Part shown: one piece after another, positions 18,922 through 28,870 of the stretch | Layout of the letters: each line of letters begins with the position of its first letter | How positions within the stretch are numbered: the first letter of the stretch is position 1 | NCBI GenBank assembly: GCA_020630015.1 | Contig: JAHDCF010000012.1 | Coordinates: 1-64,000 of the forward strand | Reading direction: 5' to 3' | Origin: Planktomarina sp. | GTDB lineage: Bacteria; Pseudomonadota; Alphaproteobacteria; Rhodobacterales; Rhodobacteraceae | Length of the DNA stretch: 64,000 nucleotides | Translations under genes and position numbers: made by a program | Notes under the pieces: model-generated | Databases searched by the model: none | Told to the model about the DNA's origin: nothing | The model's input: only the letters and a program-made list of their open reading frames with translations

Positions 18922-19260
18922 TTAGCCCCCTTCGCCCGCTGCCTCAGAGAAATATTTCTCAAGTTTGCCTTCTTCGCCATCGCGTTCTTCGGCTTCGGGC
19001 AACTGATCTTTTTTGGTGATGATCACGGGCCACATCTCAGAGTATTTCCGATTAAAGTCGACCCATTTATCCATATCAGGTTCCGTATCAGGACGAATGG
19101 CATCCGCAGGGCATTCAGGTTCGCATACACCACAATCAATGCATTCGTCGGGATGGATCACCAACATGTTTTCACCTTCGTAAAAACAATCAACGGGGCA
19201 AACTTCCACGCAATCGGTGTACTTACAAGCAATGCAATTATCGGTGACGATATAGGTCAT
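18922..19260 (-). CDS. fdxA: Seven-iron ferredoxin (FdxA type)
   Basis: Small acidic electron carrier of 112 residues with a [3Fe-4S] and a [4Fe-4S] cluster. Cysteine patterns are [18 protein letters not shown] and [12 protein letters not shown]. The C-terminal acidic extension is normal for this type. It stands alone, 169 bases from carD and 78 from the S4 gene. The redox partner cannot be told from context. Confidence 0.95.
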   Translation of the reverse strand: MTYIVTDNCIACKYTDCVEVCPVDCFYEGENMLVIHPDECIDCGVCEPECPADAIRPDTEPDMDKWVDFNRKYSEMWPVIITKKDQLPEAEERDGEEGKLEKYFSEAAGEGG

Positions 19261-19338
19261 AGGTTCATACGTCTCTTTGGTTCTTGGGTCCTCTACATCC
19301 GACCTGCGTCGGGTGCAATCCGCATGACGTCATATGGG

Positions 19339-19701
19339 TTAAATCAATCCACGTTTAAAGGCCGCTTGGGCCTTACGATCGCGCGATGAAGGGCGGTTTT
19401 CGGATTTTGGGCTTGGGGCGGTGCGTGGTTTGGGTTGTGGAGGGTCCAAATCTTCATAAAGCGCTTGCGCCTCGGTGGCCGGTCCACGCCGTTCCCCCAA
19501 CGCAACTATTTTTATCACACGCACGTCATCTTCCTTGGGAAAGGTCAAGACATCGCCCGGCACGATGGTGCGCGATGGTTTGGAAACTGACGTTGCATTC
19601 ACACGAACTTTGCCCGTTTGAACAACACGTGTGGCAAGGCTGCGGGTTTTGAAAAACCGCGCGTGCCAAAGCCATTTGTCCAAACGAAGGCTCGTGCTCA
19701 A
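19339..19701 (-). CDS. S4-domain RNA-binding protein (HslR-like)
   Basis: RNA-binding protein of 120 residues. The S4 fold is visible in SLRLDKWLWHARFFKTRSLA and VQTGKVRVNATSVSKPS. The C-terminus is basic and Pro-rich. Relatives such as HslR bind stalled 50S-nascent chain complexes. It probably starts with TTG at 19701, forming a TTGA overlap with the stop of the upstream helicase gene, so the two are translationally coupled. This points to a shared RNA or ribosome role. Confidence 0.85.
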   Translation of the reverse strand: MSTSLRLDKWLWHARFFKTRSLATRVVQTGKVRVNATSVSKPSRTIVPGDVLTFPKEDDVRVIKIVALGERRGPATEAQALYEDLDPPQPKPRTAPSPKSENRPSSRDRKAQAAFKRGLI

Positions 19702-22427
19702 CTGTCTTTCAATCCCATCAGCGCCGCTGCAAAAGGATTGTCTGGATCAATTTTCTTTTCTTTCTTTGGCGGGGCCGAAGAATATGACTTTGCCTTTTGA
19801 TCACGCGGCCCTTTGCCTGGGCCTTTGCCTTTGGGCCTGCGGCCACCTTTGGGTTTGCGATCCCCTTGTGGGCGGTTTCCACCTGCGCGGCGCCCGCCCC
19901 ACGTGAAGGTATAAAATACCTCCACCTCTGGTTCAGATGGCGCCTCTGCTTCGATCGTTACCTCTGGGGTTGGTTCGACCTCTGCTGTGGATTCGGTTTC
20001 TGGCGCCGCGTCGGTATCCGCATCTTTGGGTGCGACTTCTGTTTCGGCCTTCACCTTTTCACGTTCACCCCTTTCAGCCTTGTACCCAAGACCTTCCATC
20101 AAATTGGCAAACTGTTCCAATGTCATGCCGGTGATCGACAACATATCGGGATTGGCTTCAAAGCCACCGCGGCTGTCTTGGGTGCGAAGCATATCCGCCA
20201 AACGTTCGGCCATATCAACGCGAACGGCCCTATCCCCGGCAGGTTTATATCCAGATTTCAGATAATACTCCGGGGTGGCCTTGGGATCATTTGGAATTGT
20301 AACCAAGCCCGGCGGTGGGGCTTCTGCAAATTCGGCATGCCCTTCAGACAAGGCCCACAACAACAACCGAAGCCGTGTCGGAGCAGGCTTCAAAAGCAAT
20401 GGCATAAAAATGGTATATTGACCAAACCGAACGCCATGCTTGCGTAATGCACCACGCGCATCTTGATCCAGTGCTTTCACATCATCGGCCACGGCGGCGC
20501 GATCCAACACACCCAAGCCTTCGGTCAATTGAAATCCAAATCCACGTGCCAAACCAGTCAGATTTTCATCTTTGCGGATGTTTTCAAGCGGTTCAAACAA
20601 TGCGGCGATCTTACGATCGATAAAATGCTGTAACCGACGTTGCACCTTTTCGGCCACATCAGCACCGGCCTCATCGTCGACGAAAACTTCGACCTGCGGC
20701 TTCAAAGCCTCTAACCCGGCGACCAGTTTGCCCACTGCCGCGGTGCCCCACATCAATCCACCTTGGTCTGTGAAATCCAATTCGGTATCCGGTGCATTAT
20801 AGAACCGATCAGACCTAAGATGAAATTCAGGCACCAAGGCTTGGATACTTGCGGCGCGTAATGTTTTCGCCTCATCGGGTGTGGCGGAAGCATCTTGTTT
20901 AAAACGAAACCCTTCCAAACGCCCCACGAATTGTCCTTCGACGGTGACGTCACCCTCTTTACTTACTTCGGCCACAAGCCTCTCCTTCTGTTTCAACCGC
21001 CGCATCAAAACGCTGGTGCGCCGGTCGACAAATCTTTGGGTCAAAGCGGTGTGAAGCGCATCTGACAGACGATCTTCTACAGCGCGCGTTTCATTCCGCC
21101 AATGATTTTCGTCATCCACCCACCCTTTTCGTTGCGCAACGTACGTCCAAGTGCGCACAAAAGCCAATCGTTTAGACAATGCATCGATATCACCCACCGG
21201 CCGATCGATGCGCGCAACCTGCCGGGCCAACCAATCATTTCGGATGCGCCCGTGTTCATGCAGTGCCGTAAAGATATTGGACAAAAGGCTTGCGTGTTCT
21301 GCCGCAGAAATGCTGCGAAAATCGGGAACACGGCAGACATCCCATAACAGACGCACCGATGGCCCATCGCTTGCACGGGCTGCAATTTCTGCATCATCGG
21401 CAAGCGCCTTTAGGGCGGCCAAATCATCACTCTCGCGCACGCGCGTCAGCCAATCATCATCTGTTGGCGCCTCCAGCGATTTTATCAGGCCAGATACCGA
21501 ACCAAATTGCAGATTGGAATTCCGCCAATACAGTTTTTTCAGGGGTTGGAACCTGCTTTCGCAGATCGCGGTCGCCAATTCATCGCTTATTTTGCGGGCT
21601 TCACCCGTGGTTCCAAAGGTTCCATCGTTCATATGCCGCCCGGCCCGGCCTGCAATTTGACCCATTTCGTTGGGGAACAAATCGCGCATGCGACGGCCGT
21701 CAAATTTCTGCGTCGCTGAAAAAGCCACGTGGTTAATATCCAGATTCAACCCCATACCGATGGCATCCGTTGCCACCAGAAAGTCAACATCGCCATTTTG
21801 ATACATTTCAACCTGGGCGTTGCGTGTGCGCGGGCTTAGCGCCCCCATAACCACCGCCGCACCACCCTTTTGACGCCGCAAAAGTTCGGCAATGGCATAG
21901 ACTTGATCAACACTGAAACTGACAATTGCGGATCGCGGTGTCATGCGGCTTATCTTCTTTTCGCCGGCATGAATCAGTTTGGACATGCGATCGCGTCGCA
22001 TAAATTGCGCCTTTGGCACCAAATCGGCAATCGCCGGTTTCATGGTTTCGGCACCCAAAAACAGGGTCTCTTGTGTGCCGCGGGCGTGCAATAAACGATC
22101 GGTGAAAACATGCCCCCGTTCGGGATCGCCGCACAACTGCACCTCATCAATCGCAAGAAAATCAGCCCCCAAACCTTCGGGCATGGCTTCGACGGTGCAC
22201 ACCCAATATTGCGTGCGATCTGGAACGATACGTTCCTCACCCGTGACCAAGGCAACCACATTGGGCCCGCGAATTGCAACGATGCGATCATAAACCTCGC
22301 GCGCCAAAAGGCGCAGCGGCAACCCAATAACGCCTGTGCGATGGGCCAACATTCGTTCAATGGCGTAATGTGTTTTGCCCGTATTGGTGGGGCCCAAGAT
22401 GGCCGCAATGCGCGATGTTTCGGCCAT
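19698..22427 (-). CDS. SUV3-like superfamily 2 RNA helicase
   Basis: ATP-dependent helicase of 909 residues related to mitochondrial SUV3. Walker A is GPTNTGKT at residues 12-19, followed by LPLRLLAREVYD. The Walker B region is AIDEVQLC, the DEVQ variant typical of SUV3. A helicase C domain contains ATDAIGMGLNLDI and QIAGRAGR. The last roughly 120 residues are disordered, first Glu/Pro-rich and then strongly basic (Gly/Lys/Arg-rich), probably an RNA-contacting tail. SUV3 works with RNA-degrading enzymes in mitochondria; the bacterial partner is not shown here. Confidence 0.9.
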   Translation of the reverse strand: MAETSRIAAILGPTNTGKTHYAIERMLAHRTGVIGLPLRLLAREVYDRIVAIRGPNVVALVTGEERIVPDRTQYWVCTVEAMPEGLGADFLAIDEVQLCGDPERGHVFTDRLLHARGTQETLFLGAETMKPAIADLVPKAQFMRRDRMSKLIHAGEKKISRMTPRSAIVSFSVDQVYAIAELLRRQKGGAAVVMGALSPRTRNAQVEMYQNGDVDFLVATDAIGMGLNLDINHVAFSATQKFDGRRMRDLFPNEMGQIAGRAGRHMNDGTFGTTGEARKISDELATAICESRFQPLKKLYWRNSNLQFGSVSGLIKSLEAPTDDDWLTRVRESDDLAALKALADDAEIAARASDGPSVRLLWDVCRVPDFRSISAAEHASLLSNIFTALHEHGRIRNDWLARQVARIDRPVGDIDALSKRLAFVRTWTYVAQRKGWVDDENHWRNETRAVEDRLSDALHTALTQRFVDRRTSVLMRRLKQKERLVAEVSKEGDVTVEGQFVGRLEGFRFKQDASATPDEAKTLRAASIQALVPEFHLRSDRFYNAPDTELDFTDQGGLMWGTAAVGKLVAGLEALKPQVEVFVDDEAGADVAEKVQRRLQHFIDRKIAALFEPLENIRKDENLTGLARGFGFQLTEGLGVLDRAAVADDVKALDQDARGALRKHGVRFGQYTIFMPLLLKPAPTRLRLLLWALSEGHAEFAEAPPPGLVTIPNDPKATPEYYLKSGYKPAGDRAVRVDMAERLADMLRTQDSRGGFEANPDMLSITGMTLEQFANLMEGLGYKAERGEREKVKAETEVAPKDADTDAAPETESTAEVEPTPEVTIEAEAPSEPEVEVFYTFTWGGRRAGGNRPQGDRKPKGGRRPKGKGPGKGPRDQKAKSYSSAPPKKEKKIDPDNPFAAALMGLKDS

Positions 22428-22451
22428 CAGGCCACCCCCAAAGGTCAGGTG

Positions 22452-23009
22452 TCACAATGTTTGGCCGGCGGCCTTTGCCTCCAACCTTTCAATGGCCTGT
22501 GATAAGTTGTCAAAGTGAGGATGTATAGCCTTGATCAAATAGGCCATTTCGAGGGCCTGATCCTCCACACCTGCGTCCTCCAAGATGGCCATGACACCGC
22601 CCATGGCTTGAAAATGACGTGGCTCCAACGCCAAAGCACGTTCCAAAGCATCCAGTGCCAAACCAATCTCTTGGCGATTAAAATGGGCCAGTGCCTTGGC
22701 GTGCCAACCTTCCGCGAAATCTGGGGCATGATCTGTCAGGGCCGTAAGATGGATCAAGGCATTTGCCCAATCCTCTTTCTCGAAATCCGCGCGCGCGCGC
22801 CGCAACAACAAATCCATCGCCGCAGACCCCGATTTAGACCATTCCAAAATGATCTTGCTTTCAATTTGTGGGGCATCTTCGGCACTGACATTTTTAAGCC
22901 GCTCAAACAATGTGTCCAAGCGTGGGTCTTGGGCAACGGTCATGGATGCACCAAACACCAAAATGGTTGCCGCAACGAAAACTTTGAGATTTCTAAGCAA
23001 AAGCATCAT
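22452..23009 (-). CDS. Exported TPR protein, unknown role
   Basis: Protein of 185 residues with a signal-peptide-like N-terminus (LLRNLKVFVAATILVFG, ending near TVAQ). One or two TPR units are seen, for example AEGWHAKALAHFNRQEIGLA with ALDALERALALEPRH. It is probably periplasmic and acts in protein-protein contacts. ATG-ATG at 23009/23006 is chosen because it starts the signal peptide; an open frame upstream to 23060 is unlikely to be translated. It lies upstream of the helicase, 24 bases away, on the same strand. Confidence 0.8.
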   Translation of the reverse strand: MMLLLRNLKVFVAATILVFGASMTVAQDPRLDTLFERLKNVSAEDAPQIESKIILEWSKSGSAAMDLLLRRARADFEKEDWANALIHLTALTDHAPDFAEGWHAKALAHFNRQEIGLALDALERALALEPRHFQAMGGVMAILEDAGVEDQALEMAYLIKAIHPHFDNLSQAIERLEAKAAGQTL

Positions 23010-23086
23010 ATACGGGTTGTAACACAGACCCTTCGGCTGAAAAGGCCGAACACGAAACATTTACGCGATCCGAAAAGGAATTGATC

Positions 23087-23377
23087 ATGAGCGATATGTT
23101 GAACGAAGCCGTAGCAGCCTTGAACGAAAAAATCAGCGGAGGCAGCTTTGATGGAACAGCGAAATTCGATATCGCTGGTGAAGGCACAATCATTTTGGAC
23201 AGCGATGGCGCACGCGCCGAAGATGGCGATGCGGATGTCACATTGTCTGCGGATGCGGACGTATTCCGCGCCATTCTGGAAGGTGAACAAAACCCAACCA
23301 CCGCGTTCATGACCGGCAAGCTGTCTGTGGATGGTGATATGGGCAAAGCGATGTCTTTGGCCTCGATCCTGGGATAA
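23087..23377 (+). CDS. SCP2 sterol-binding domain protein
   Basis: Stand-alone SCP2-type lipid-binding protein of 96 residues. The family pattern is visible in GTAKFDIAGEGTIILDSDGA, DADVTLSADADVFRAILEG and TAFMTGKLSVDGDMGKAM. It likely binds a hydrophobic ligand such as a lipid or acyl group. ATG at 23087 follows AAAAGGAA. The next gene, a lysophospholipase-like hydrolase, begins five bases after its stop, which suggests a joint role in lipid metabolism. Confidence 0.92.
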   Translation: MSDMLNEAVAALNEKISGGSFDGTAKFDIAGEGTIILDSDGARAEDGDADVTLSADADVFRAILEGEQNPTTAFMTGKLSVDGDMGKAMSLASILG

Positions 23378-23381
23378 GAAG

Positions 23382-24311
23382 ATGCTGCCTGCCCCTTTCC
23401 ACAATGATTTGGCAGAAGGCCCGGATGGGGGCAGCGCCTATTGGATAAACGCCGAGGATGGCAGTCGTCTTCGAATCGGCGTTTGGCCCAAGGGCAAACG
23501 CGGAACGGTTTTGATATTTCCAGGCCGCACAGAATATATCGAAAAATATGGTCGTTCAGCCAAAGAATTCTCTGACATGGGATTCGCAGTTGTGTCTGTC
23601 GATTGGCGGGGCCAAGGCTTGGCCGATCGGGCCCTTTCCAATCGCAAAATCGGGCACGTCGATAAGTTTTCAGACTTTCAGCTGGACGTTGCAGAAGTGC
23701 GCAAAGCCATTGATGTTTTTCGCCTTCCCAAACCGGTTTATCTTGTCGCCCATTCAATGGGGGGCTGCATCGGGCTCCGGGCGTTGAAAAACGGGTTGAA
23801 TGTGGAAAAGGTGATGTTTTCGGCCCCGATGTGGGGGATCACGTTTTCGCCTGCCCCGTTAAAACCTTTTGCATGGGCGATCTCTGCATTGTTGCATCCG
23901 TTTCCGGCCCGTGAACGATTGTCACCGGGCACAGATCCAGATGCTTACCTTATTGACGGTGATTTTGAAGACAACACATTAACCACTGATCGCGATATGT
24001 ATGATTACATGCGCAGTCATGTGCTTCAGCTTCCTGATTTGGCTGTCGGCGGCCCATCGGTTCAGTGGCTTTATTCTGCCTTGCGCGAAATGAAAGATTT
24101 GGCAAATTCGCCTTTGCCTGACATCCCTTGCGCCACGTTTTTGGGCACGGACGAACAAATCGTTGACCCAGATATGATCAGATCTCGCATGCCCGATTGG
24201 CCGGGGGGGCGCCTGATCGAAATTGAAGGGGCCCGGCATGAAATCATGATGGAAACCCCTGCGACCCAGCGACGCTTCTTTGATTACGCAGATGGTTTCT
24301 TTACGTCTTAA
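23382..24311 (+). CDS. Alpha/beta hydrolase, lysophospholipase-like
   Basis: Alpha/beta hydrolase of 309 residues of the monoglyceride lipase/lysophospholipase (PldB-like) group. The nucleophile elbow is AHSMGG, the cap region follows, the acid is in FLGTDEQIVDP and the catalytic His is in GARHEIMME. FPGRTEYIEKYG near the N-terminus is typical. ATG at 23382, just after the SCP2 stop, is the natural start; the frame open from 23331 overlaps the SCP2 gene. The stop overlaps the convergent aldolase stop by four bases (TTAA). Confidence 0.87.
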   Translation: MLPAPFHNDLAEGPDGGSAYWINAEDGSRLRIGVWPKGKRGTVLIFPGRTEYIEKYGRSAKEFSDMGFAVVSVDWRGQGLADRALSNRKIGHVDKFSDFQLDVAEVRKAIDVFRLPKPVYLVAHSMGGCIGLRALKNGLNVEKVMFSAPMWGITFSPAPLKPFAWAISALLHPFPARERLSPGTDPDAYLIDGDFEDNTLTTDRDMYDYMRSHVLQLPDLAVGGPSVQWLYSALREMKDLANSPLPDIPCATFLGTDEQIVDPDMIRSRMPDWPGGRLIEIEGARHEIMMETPATQRRFFDYADGFFTS

Positions 24312-25075
24312 CGTTTGATGGCATGAATTCCGTTTGCATCTGCATTGGCCCCTGCCTTCATCCAACCCTGCTCGGACCCGACAAAGAACATATGCGCCCC
24401 ATATCGTGACCATTCTGCCGCTTTCGCCGCGTTCGGTACAAAGGTCATATAGGCCGTAGCGTTCGCCGCCGCTGCCACGCCCGTGCGTTCCAATGCCTGC
24501 AGAAGTTCTTGTGAAGTCGTGTCCGTTTTTCCCATGGACACCGACATATCAGAAGGCCCTAGAAACAAACCATCAATTCCTTCAACGGCTGCGATTTCCT
24601 CCACGTTTTCCAGGCCTTCCACTTCTTCTATCTGGGCAAATACAACGGTTTCAAGTGCTGATTTTTCAAGAACTTCTTTCATTGTGTGTGCCCCATATCC
24701 GGCCCACCGTGTGGCGCCGGCGAACCCACGCCCACCGTTCCCAAAATGGGCAGAACGCACCAAATCCTCTGCCATTTGGGCAGACACGATATGGGGCGCC
24801 ACAACGCCAACCGCCCCCATATCAAGAACCTGCAAAACCGTTTCGGGTGAAAAATGAGTGACGCGCACCAACAACGGGAAATCCTTGGCGCGTGCAATCG
24901 CCAAACACGCATCAGCGCGGGCGCGATCAAAGGGCGAATGTTCCATATCAATACACAGAAAGTCCAATTCGCTGTCGGCCAGAACCTCCACCAATTCATA
25001 GGCAGGTGTTTTCAGAAAGGTGCCTGCCATCATATCTTTGTTGGCGATGCGTTGTTTGAAACCTGAAATGCTCAT
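24308..25075 (-). CDS. HpcH/HpaI-family class II aldolase
   Basis: Metal-dependent pyruvate aldolase family protein of 255 residues. Conserved parts are LDFLCIDMEHSPFDR, LVRVTHFSPE, the GGRGFAGATRWAGYG loop, and FAQIEEVEGLENVEEIAAV with the metal Glu, followed by GLFLGPSDMSVSMG. Relatives cleave 4-hydroxy-2-oxoheptanedioate or 2-dehydro-3-deoxyglucarate. The substrate here is not fixed by context. ATG at 25075 (MSISGFKQRI) is the proper start; an upstream open frame to 25195 overlaps the divergent hydrolase promoter. Confidence 0.88.
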   Translation of the reverse strand: MSISGFKQRIANKDMMAGTFLKTPAYELVEVLADSELDFLCIDMEHSPFDRARADACLAIARAKDFPLLVRVTHFSPETVLQVLDMGAVGVVAPHIVSAQMAEDLVRSAHFGNGGRGFAGATRWAGYGAHTMKEVLEKSALETVVFAQIEEVEGLENVEEIAAVEGIDGLFLGPSDMSVSMGKTDTTSQELLQALERTGVAAAANATAYMTFVPNAAKAAEWSRYGAHMFFVGSEQGWMKAGANADANGIHAIKR

Positions 25076-25155
25076 CTTTTTGTCCTTGACCAAATATCTT
25101 GGCCACACCACCACAGGCAGATGTCCAGCGCAAGACGACGTGATAGGATCGCAAA

Positions 25156-26097
25156 ATGAAATCTGAAACAGACACCACCCCCGCCCCCAAGACATGGGAA
25201 ACCCCCGCGGCTTGGCGCTTGGAAAACAGACATTGGAAAGACCGCGTTATCGCCTGGGGTGCGCGCAACATCATTCGGCGAAATCTTGCAATGCCTTTGC
25301 CATGGAAGGTGCATCGCATTGGGTTTCGATTTGCCGGTTGGTTGCGCTTTAATGCCAAAGAAGCGCAGGTGGATAAATTGCCCAATGGATCTGGATTAAT
25401 TATCCGGCATCCCAATCCAGTACGCCGCATAATCTGGATACACGGCGGTGGATTTACGATTGGCTCACCTGAAACACACCGCGCGATGCTTTCCCATTTG
25501 GCCATGAAGGCGCAGGCGCAAATTTATGTGCCAAAATATGCATTGGCGCCAGAAAATCCATTTCCCGCCGCTGTGAACGATGTGTTGCAATTCGTTGATT
25601 CCCATTGGTCATCAGAGGATCAAATTGGGCCGATATCTTTGGGCGGTGACAGTGCCGGTGGGTGCCTTGCACTTGTCGCTTTGGAACATCTTCTAGGGAA
25701 AGACATCACTCCACACCGGGTAATATTGGCCAGTCCTGCCACATGGCTGGATCCCGATCGGGACGTTCCCCCAGCGCAGGATTTGTTATTTCCGCTATCA
25801 TTGCTGCGGCGTATTGGACGGGATTACACCGGCGATGCCGATCCATCCAATCCACAGCTGTCACCGCGGTTTGCCAGCTTTGCCAACGCCCCAAAAACTT
25901 TGATCCACTGCGCCATTGGTGAATACTTGGAACAAGATACCGATCTGATCGCCGAACAATTGCGGCGATATGATACCAATGTCACCTTGGAAAAGGCCCC
26001 CAAAGCCCCACATGTTTGGCACTATATGGCAGGCAAATCCCCATTGGCGGATGATGCAATCGCAAGGATGGCAAGTTTTCTGGTGGCGAATGCATAA
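25156..26097 (+). CDS. Alpha/beta hydrolase of the HSL (acetyl-hydrolase) family
   Basis: Esterase-like protein of 313 residues. The HGGG oxyanion motif is in IIWIHGGGFTIGSPETHR and the nucleophile is in GGDSAGGCLAL. The catalytic His is near the C-terminus, in KAPHVWHYM. Natural substrates are unknown; the family acts on short acyl esters. It is divergent from the aldolase across 80 bases and is followed after 83 bases by the amidohydrolase gene. Confidence 0.87.
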   Translation: MKSETDTTPAPKTWETPAAWRLENRHWKDRVIAWGARNIIRRNLAMPLPWKVHRIGFRFAGWLRFNAKEAQVDKLPNGSGLIIRHPNPVRRIIWIHGGGFTIGSPETHRAMLSHLAMKAQAQIYVPKYALAPENPFPAAVNDVLQFVDSHWSSEDQIGPISLGGDSAGGCLALVALEHLLGKDITPHRVILASPATWLDPDRDVPPAQDLLFPLSLLRRIGRDYTGDADPSNPQLSPRFASFANAPKTLIHCAIGEYLEQDTDLIAEQLRRYDTNVTLEKAPKAPHVWHYMAGKSPLADDAIARMASFLVANA

Positions 26098-26180
26098 GAT
26101 TTTCACCAAAGCGGCCTCACAATTTCGATAACATTTATGTCATCCCTTGCATCGCAGGCTGAACCTGCCAATTAAGGGGT

Positions 26181-27059
26181 ATGTCAGACATTCTTCCCAA
26201 TGCGGGCATGCCGCCTGTAACGTCCAAACCCAAAATCTCTTTGCCGCCGAATGCATGTGACACACATGTTCATATGGTTGCCGGCCCCGAATTCCCCTTG
26301 TGGGATGGGCGGGTTGAAAATCCGGCACCGGGTGTAGACTTCGAAGGTTGGTTGGACAAATACCGCCAACATATCGCGGCCCTAGGATGTGATCGTGGCG
26401 TGATTGTACATTCGATTTTATACGGAACCGACAATCGCGTCACAATTGAAGCGGTAAAACGATTGGGCAACGGTTTCAAAGGGGTGGGTCTTTTGCCCGA
26501 TGATGCAACAGACCGCGACATCGCTGGTTTTGCCGATGCCGGGATCAAGGCCCTGCGGCTTAACTATGTTCATGGGGGTGTGCTAAGCTGGGACGGTGCC
26601 AAAAAGCTGGCCCCCCGTTTGGCCGCGCGTGGCATGCATATCCAAATGTTATTGAATACGCATAAACACATGGCTGAGATCGCAGATGATATTCGTGCCC
26701 TTCCGACACCTTTGGTCATTGACCACATGGGTTGGCCCGATCTGAAACAAGGGCCGGATGAACCGGGCTTTGAATGCCTCAGACAGCTTTTGTCGGAAGG
26801 CAAAGTCTTTGTGAAATTATCGGCGCTCTATCGTCTTTGCCCACCGCCGTATGATCAGGCCGATGAATTTGTGGAACGGCTTTTGGCCGCCAACCCTGAC
26901 GGGTTGTTGTGGGGATCAGATTGGCCGCATTTGATGCTGGCGGACGCCGAAATGCCCGATGGTGGCGCAGTGATGGATACTTTCCTGCGCAGCGTGACAC
27001 GCACGGATCACTTGCAAAAAATACTGGTCGATACACCAGAAAAACTTTTCGACTTTTAA
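26181..27059 (+). CDS. TIM-barrel amidohydrolase (PDC lactonase-like)
   Basis: Metal-dependent hydrolase of the amidohydrolase_2 group, 292 residues. The metal motif is CDTHVHMVAGPEFPLWDG; LVIDHMGWPD and LLWGSDWPHLM are also typical, the last with the catalytic Asp. This pattern fits 2-pyrone-4,6-dicarboxylate lactonase (LigI) and relatives that act on lactones. No other ring-cleavage genes are near, so the substrate is open. AAGGGG precedes the ATG. The pepF gene starts nine bases after its stop. Confidence 0.85.
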   Translation: MSDILPNAGMPPVTSKPKISLPPNACDTHVHMVAGPEFPLWDGRVENPAPGVDFEGWLDKYRQHIAALGCDRGVIVHSILYGTDNRVTIEAVKRLGNGFKGVGLLPDDATDRDIAGFADAGIKALRLNYVHGGVLSWDGAKKLAPRLAARGMHIQMLLNTHKHMAEIADDIRALPTPLVIDHMGWPDLKQGPDEPGFECLRQLLSEGKVFVKLSALYRLCPPPYDQADEFVERLLAANPDGLLWGSDWPHLMLADAEMPDGGAVMDTFLRSVTRTDHLQKILVDTPEKLFDF

Positions 27060-27068
27060 GGACGCACA

Positions 27069-28853
27069 ATGCTCGACACTCAATTTGGTGACCTCCCCGA
27101 ATGGGATTTGACCGACCTTTACCCATCCCAAGACGCCCCTGAACTGCAGAGTGATTTGGACTGGCTGGAACAGGAATGCGCATCATTTGCCGCAGATTAT
27201 CAAGGCAAACTGGCCACTTTGGATGCGGATGCCATGTTGGTGGCCGTGCAACGCGATGAAAAGATCGGCACAATTACAGGCCGGATCATGTCGTTTGCAG
27301 GTCTGCGGTATTACCAACAAACCACGGATCCAGATCGGGCAAAGTTCATGTCTGATATGCAAGATCAGATCACGCAAATGTCCAATCAATTGGTGTTTTA
27401 TGGGTTGGAAATGAATGCGCTTGACGATGATCACGTGAATGCACTTTTTGCCCAAAACGCCGAACTGGGCCGTTATAAGCCGGTTTATGACCGCTTGCGC
27501 GCCATGAAACCCCATCAGTTGAGTGATGAGCTTGAGACGTTTTTGCACGATCAATCGGTTGTTGGGTCCACCGCGTGGAACAAATTGTTCGATGAAACGG
27601 TCGCAGCGTTGGTGTTTCACATCGATGGAGAAGATCTGTCGCTTGAGGCAGCGGCCAGCAAGTTGGCGGAACAAGATCGCGATCTGCGCGAACGCGCAAG
27701 CCGTGAAATTGCACGCGTTTTGCAAGAAAACTTGCCTTTGTTCACACGCGTGCACAACACTTTGGCCAAAGAAAAAGAGGTTGAGGATCGTTGGCGTAAA
27801 ATGCCGACCCCACAAACCGCGCGCCATCTTTCAAATCATGTCGAACCCGAAGTGGTAGAGGCACTGCGCAACGCCGTTGTCGCGGCCTATCCCAAGCTTA
27901 GCCACCGGTATTACGCATTGAAGGCGAAATGGTTGGGGCTGGAAAAGATGCAAGTCTGGGACCGAAATGCCCCCCTGCCCATCGAAGATACCAAAACAGT
28001 GAATTGGGACGAGGCGCAAAACCTTGTCATGGCGGCCTATCACGATTTTGATCCACAAATGGCTGAAATCGCAAAGCCATTTTTCACCGACGGTTGGATC
28101 GACGCGGCTGTAAAACCGGGCAAAGCCCCGGGTGCATTTGCCCACCCAACGGTCACCACAGTGCACCCCTATGTCATGCTGAACTATATGGGGAAACCAC
28201 GTGATGTGATGACTTTGGCCCACGAACTGGGCCACGGCGTGCATCAGGTTCTGGCCGCCGAACAAGGGGAACTGCTGTCTTCCACGCCATTGACCCTTGC
28301 AGAAACGGCATCGGTGTTTGGCGAAATGCTGACCTTTCGAAAAATGCTGGATGACGCAAAAACCCAGGAAGAACGCAAAGTTCTTTTAGCGGGCAAAGTC
28401 GAAGACATGATCAATACGGTGGTTCGCCAAATCGCCTTTTATGATTTTGAATGCAAATTACACGCCGCACGCGCTGAAGGGGAGCTCACCCCAGATGATA
28501 TCAATGCCATCTGGATGTCAGTACAAGGTGAAAGCCTTGGTCCTGTGTTCGAATTCATGGATGGATATGAAACCTTCTGGTCATATATCCCGCATTTCGT
28601 GCATTCGCCATTTTATGTGTACGCCTATGCTTTTGGTGATGGGCTGGTGAACGCCCTTTACGCCGTATTCGAAGAAGGCGACCCAGATTTCCAAGCAAAA
28701 TATTTTGATATGTTGCGCGCTGGGGGATCAAAACATCATACAGATCTCTTGGCCCCTTTCGGCCTTGATGCCAGCGATCCGGCGTTTTGGGACAAAGGCC
28801 TGTCCATGATTTCTGGCTTCATTGATGAACTTGAAGCCATGGAAAACGCATAA
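27069..28853 (+). CDS. pepF: M3 family oligoendopeptidase F
   Basis: Cytoplasmic zinc peptidase of 594 residues that degrades oligopeptides. The zinc motif HELGH is at residues 385-389 (AHELGHGVHQVL), and the third ligand Glu is in LAETASVFGEM about 25 residues on. FYVYAYAFGDGLVNALY near the C-terminus is typical of PepF. AAGGA precedes the ATG. It closes a short plus-strand group with the amidohydrolase. Confidence 0.95.
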   Translation: MLDTQFGDLPEWDLTDLYPSQDAPELQSDLDWLEQECASFAADYQGKLATLDADAMLVAVQRDEKIGTITGRIMSFAGLRYYQQTTDPDRAKFMSDMQDQITQMSNQLVFYGLEMNALDDDHVNALFAQNAELGRYKPVYDRLRAMKPHQLSDELETFLHDQSVVGSTAWNKLFDETVAALVFHIDGEDLSLEAAASKLAEQDRDLRERASREIARVLQENLPLFTRVHNTLAKEKEVEDRWRKMPTPQTARHLSNHVEPEVVEALRNAVVAAYPKLSHRYYALKAKWLGLEKMQVWDRNAPLPIEDTKTVNWDEAQNLVMAAYHDFDPQMAEIAKPFFTDGWIDAAVKPGKAPGAFAHPTVTTVHPYVMLNYMGKPRDVMTLAHELGHGVHQVLAAEQGELLSSTPLTLAETASVFGEMLTFRKMLDDAKTQEERKVLLAGKVEDMINTVVRQIAFYDFECKLHAARAEGELTPDDINAIWMSVQGESLGPVFEFMDGYETFWSYIPHFVHSPFYVYAYAFGDGLVNALYAVFEEGDPDFQAKYFDMLRAGGSKHHTDLLAPFGLDASDPAFWDKGLSMISGFIDELEAMENA

Positions 28854-28870
28854 AGTTTGAATGCAAAGCT

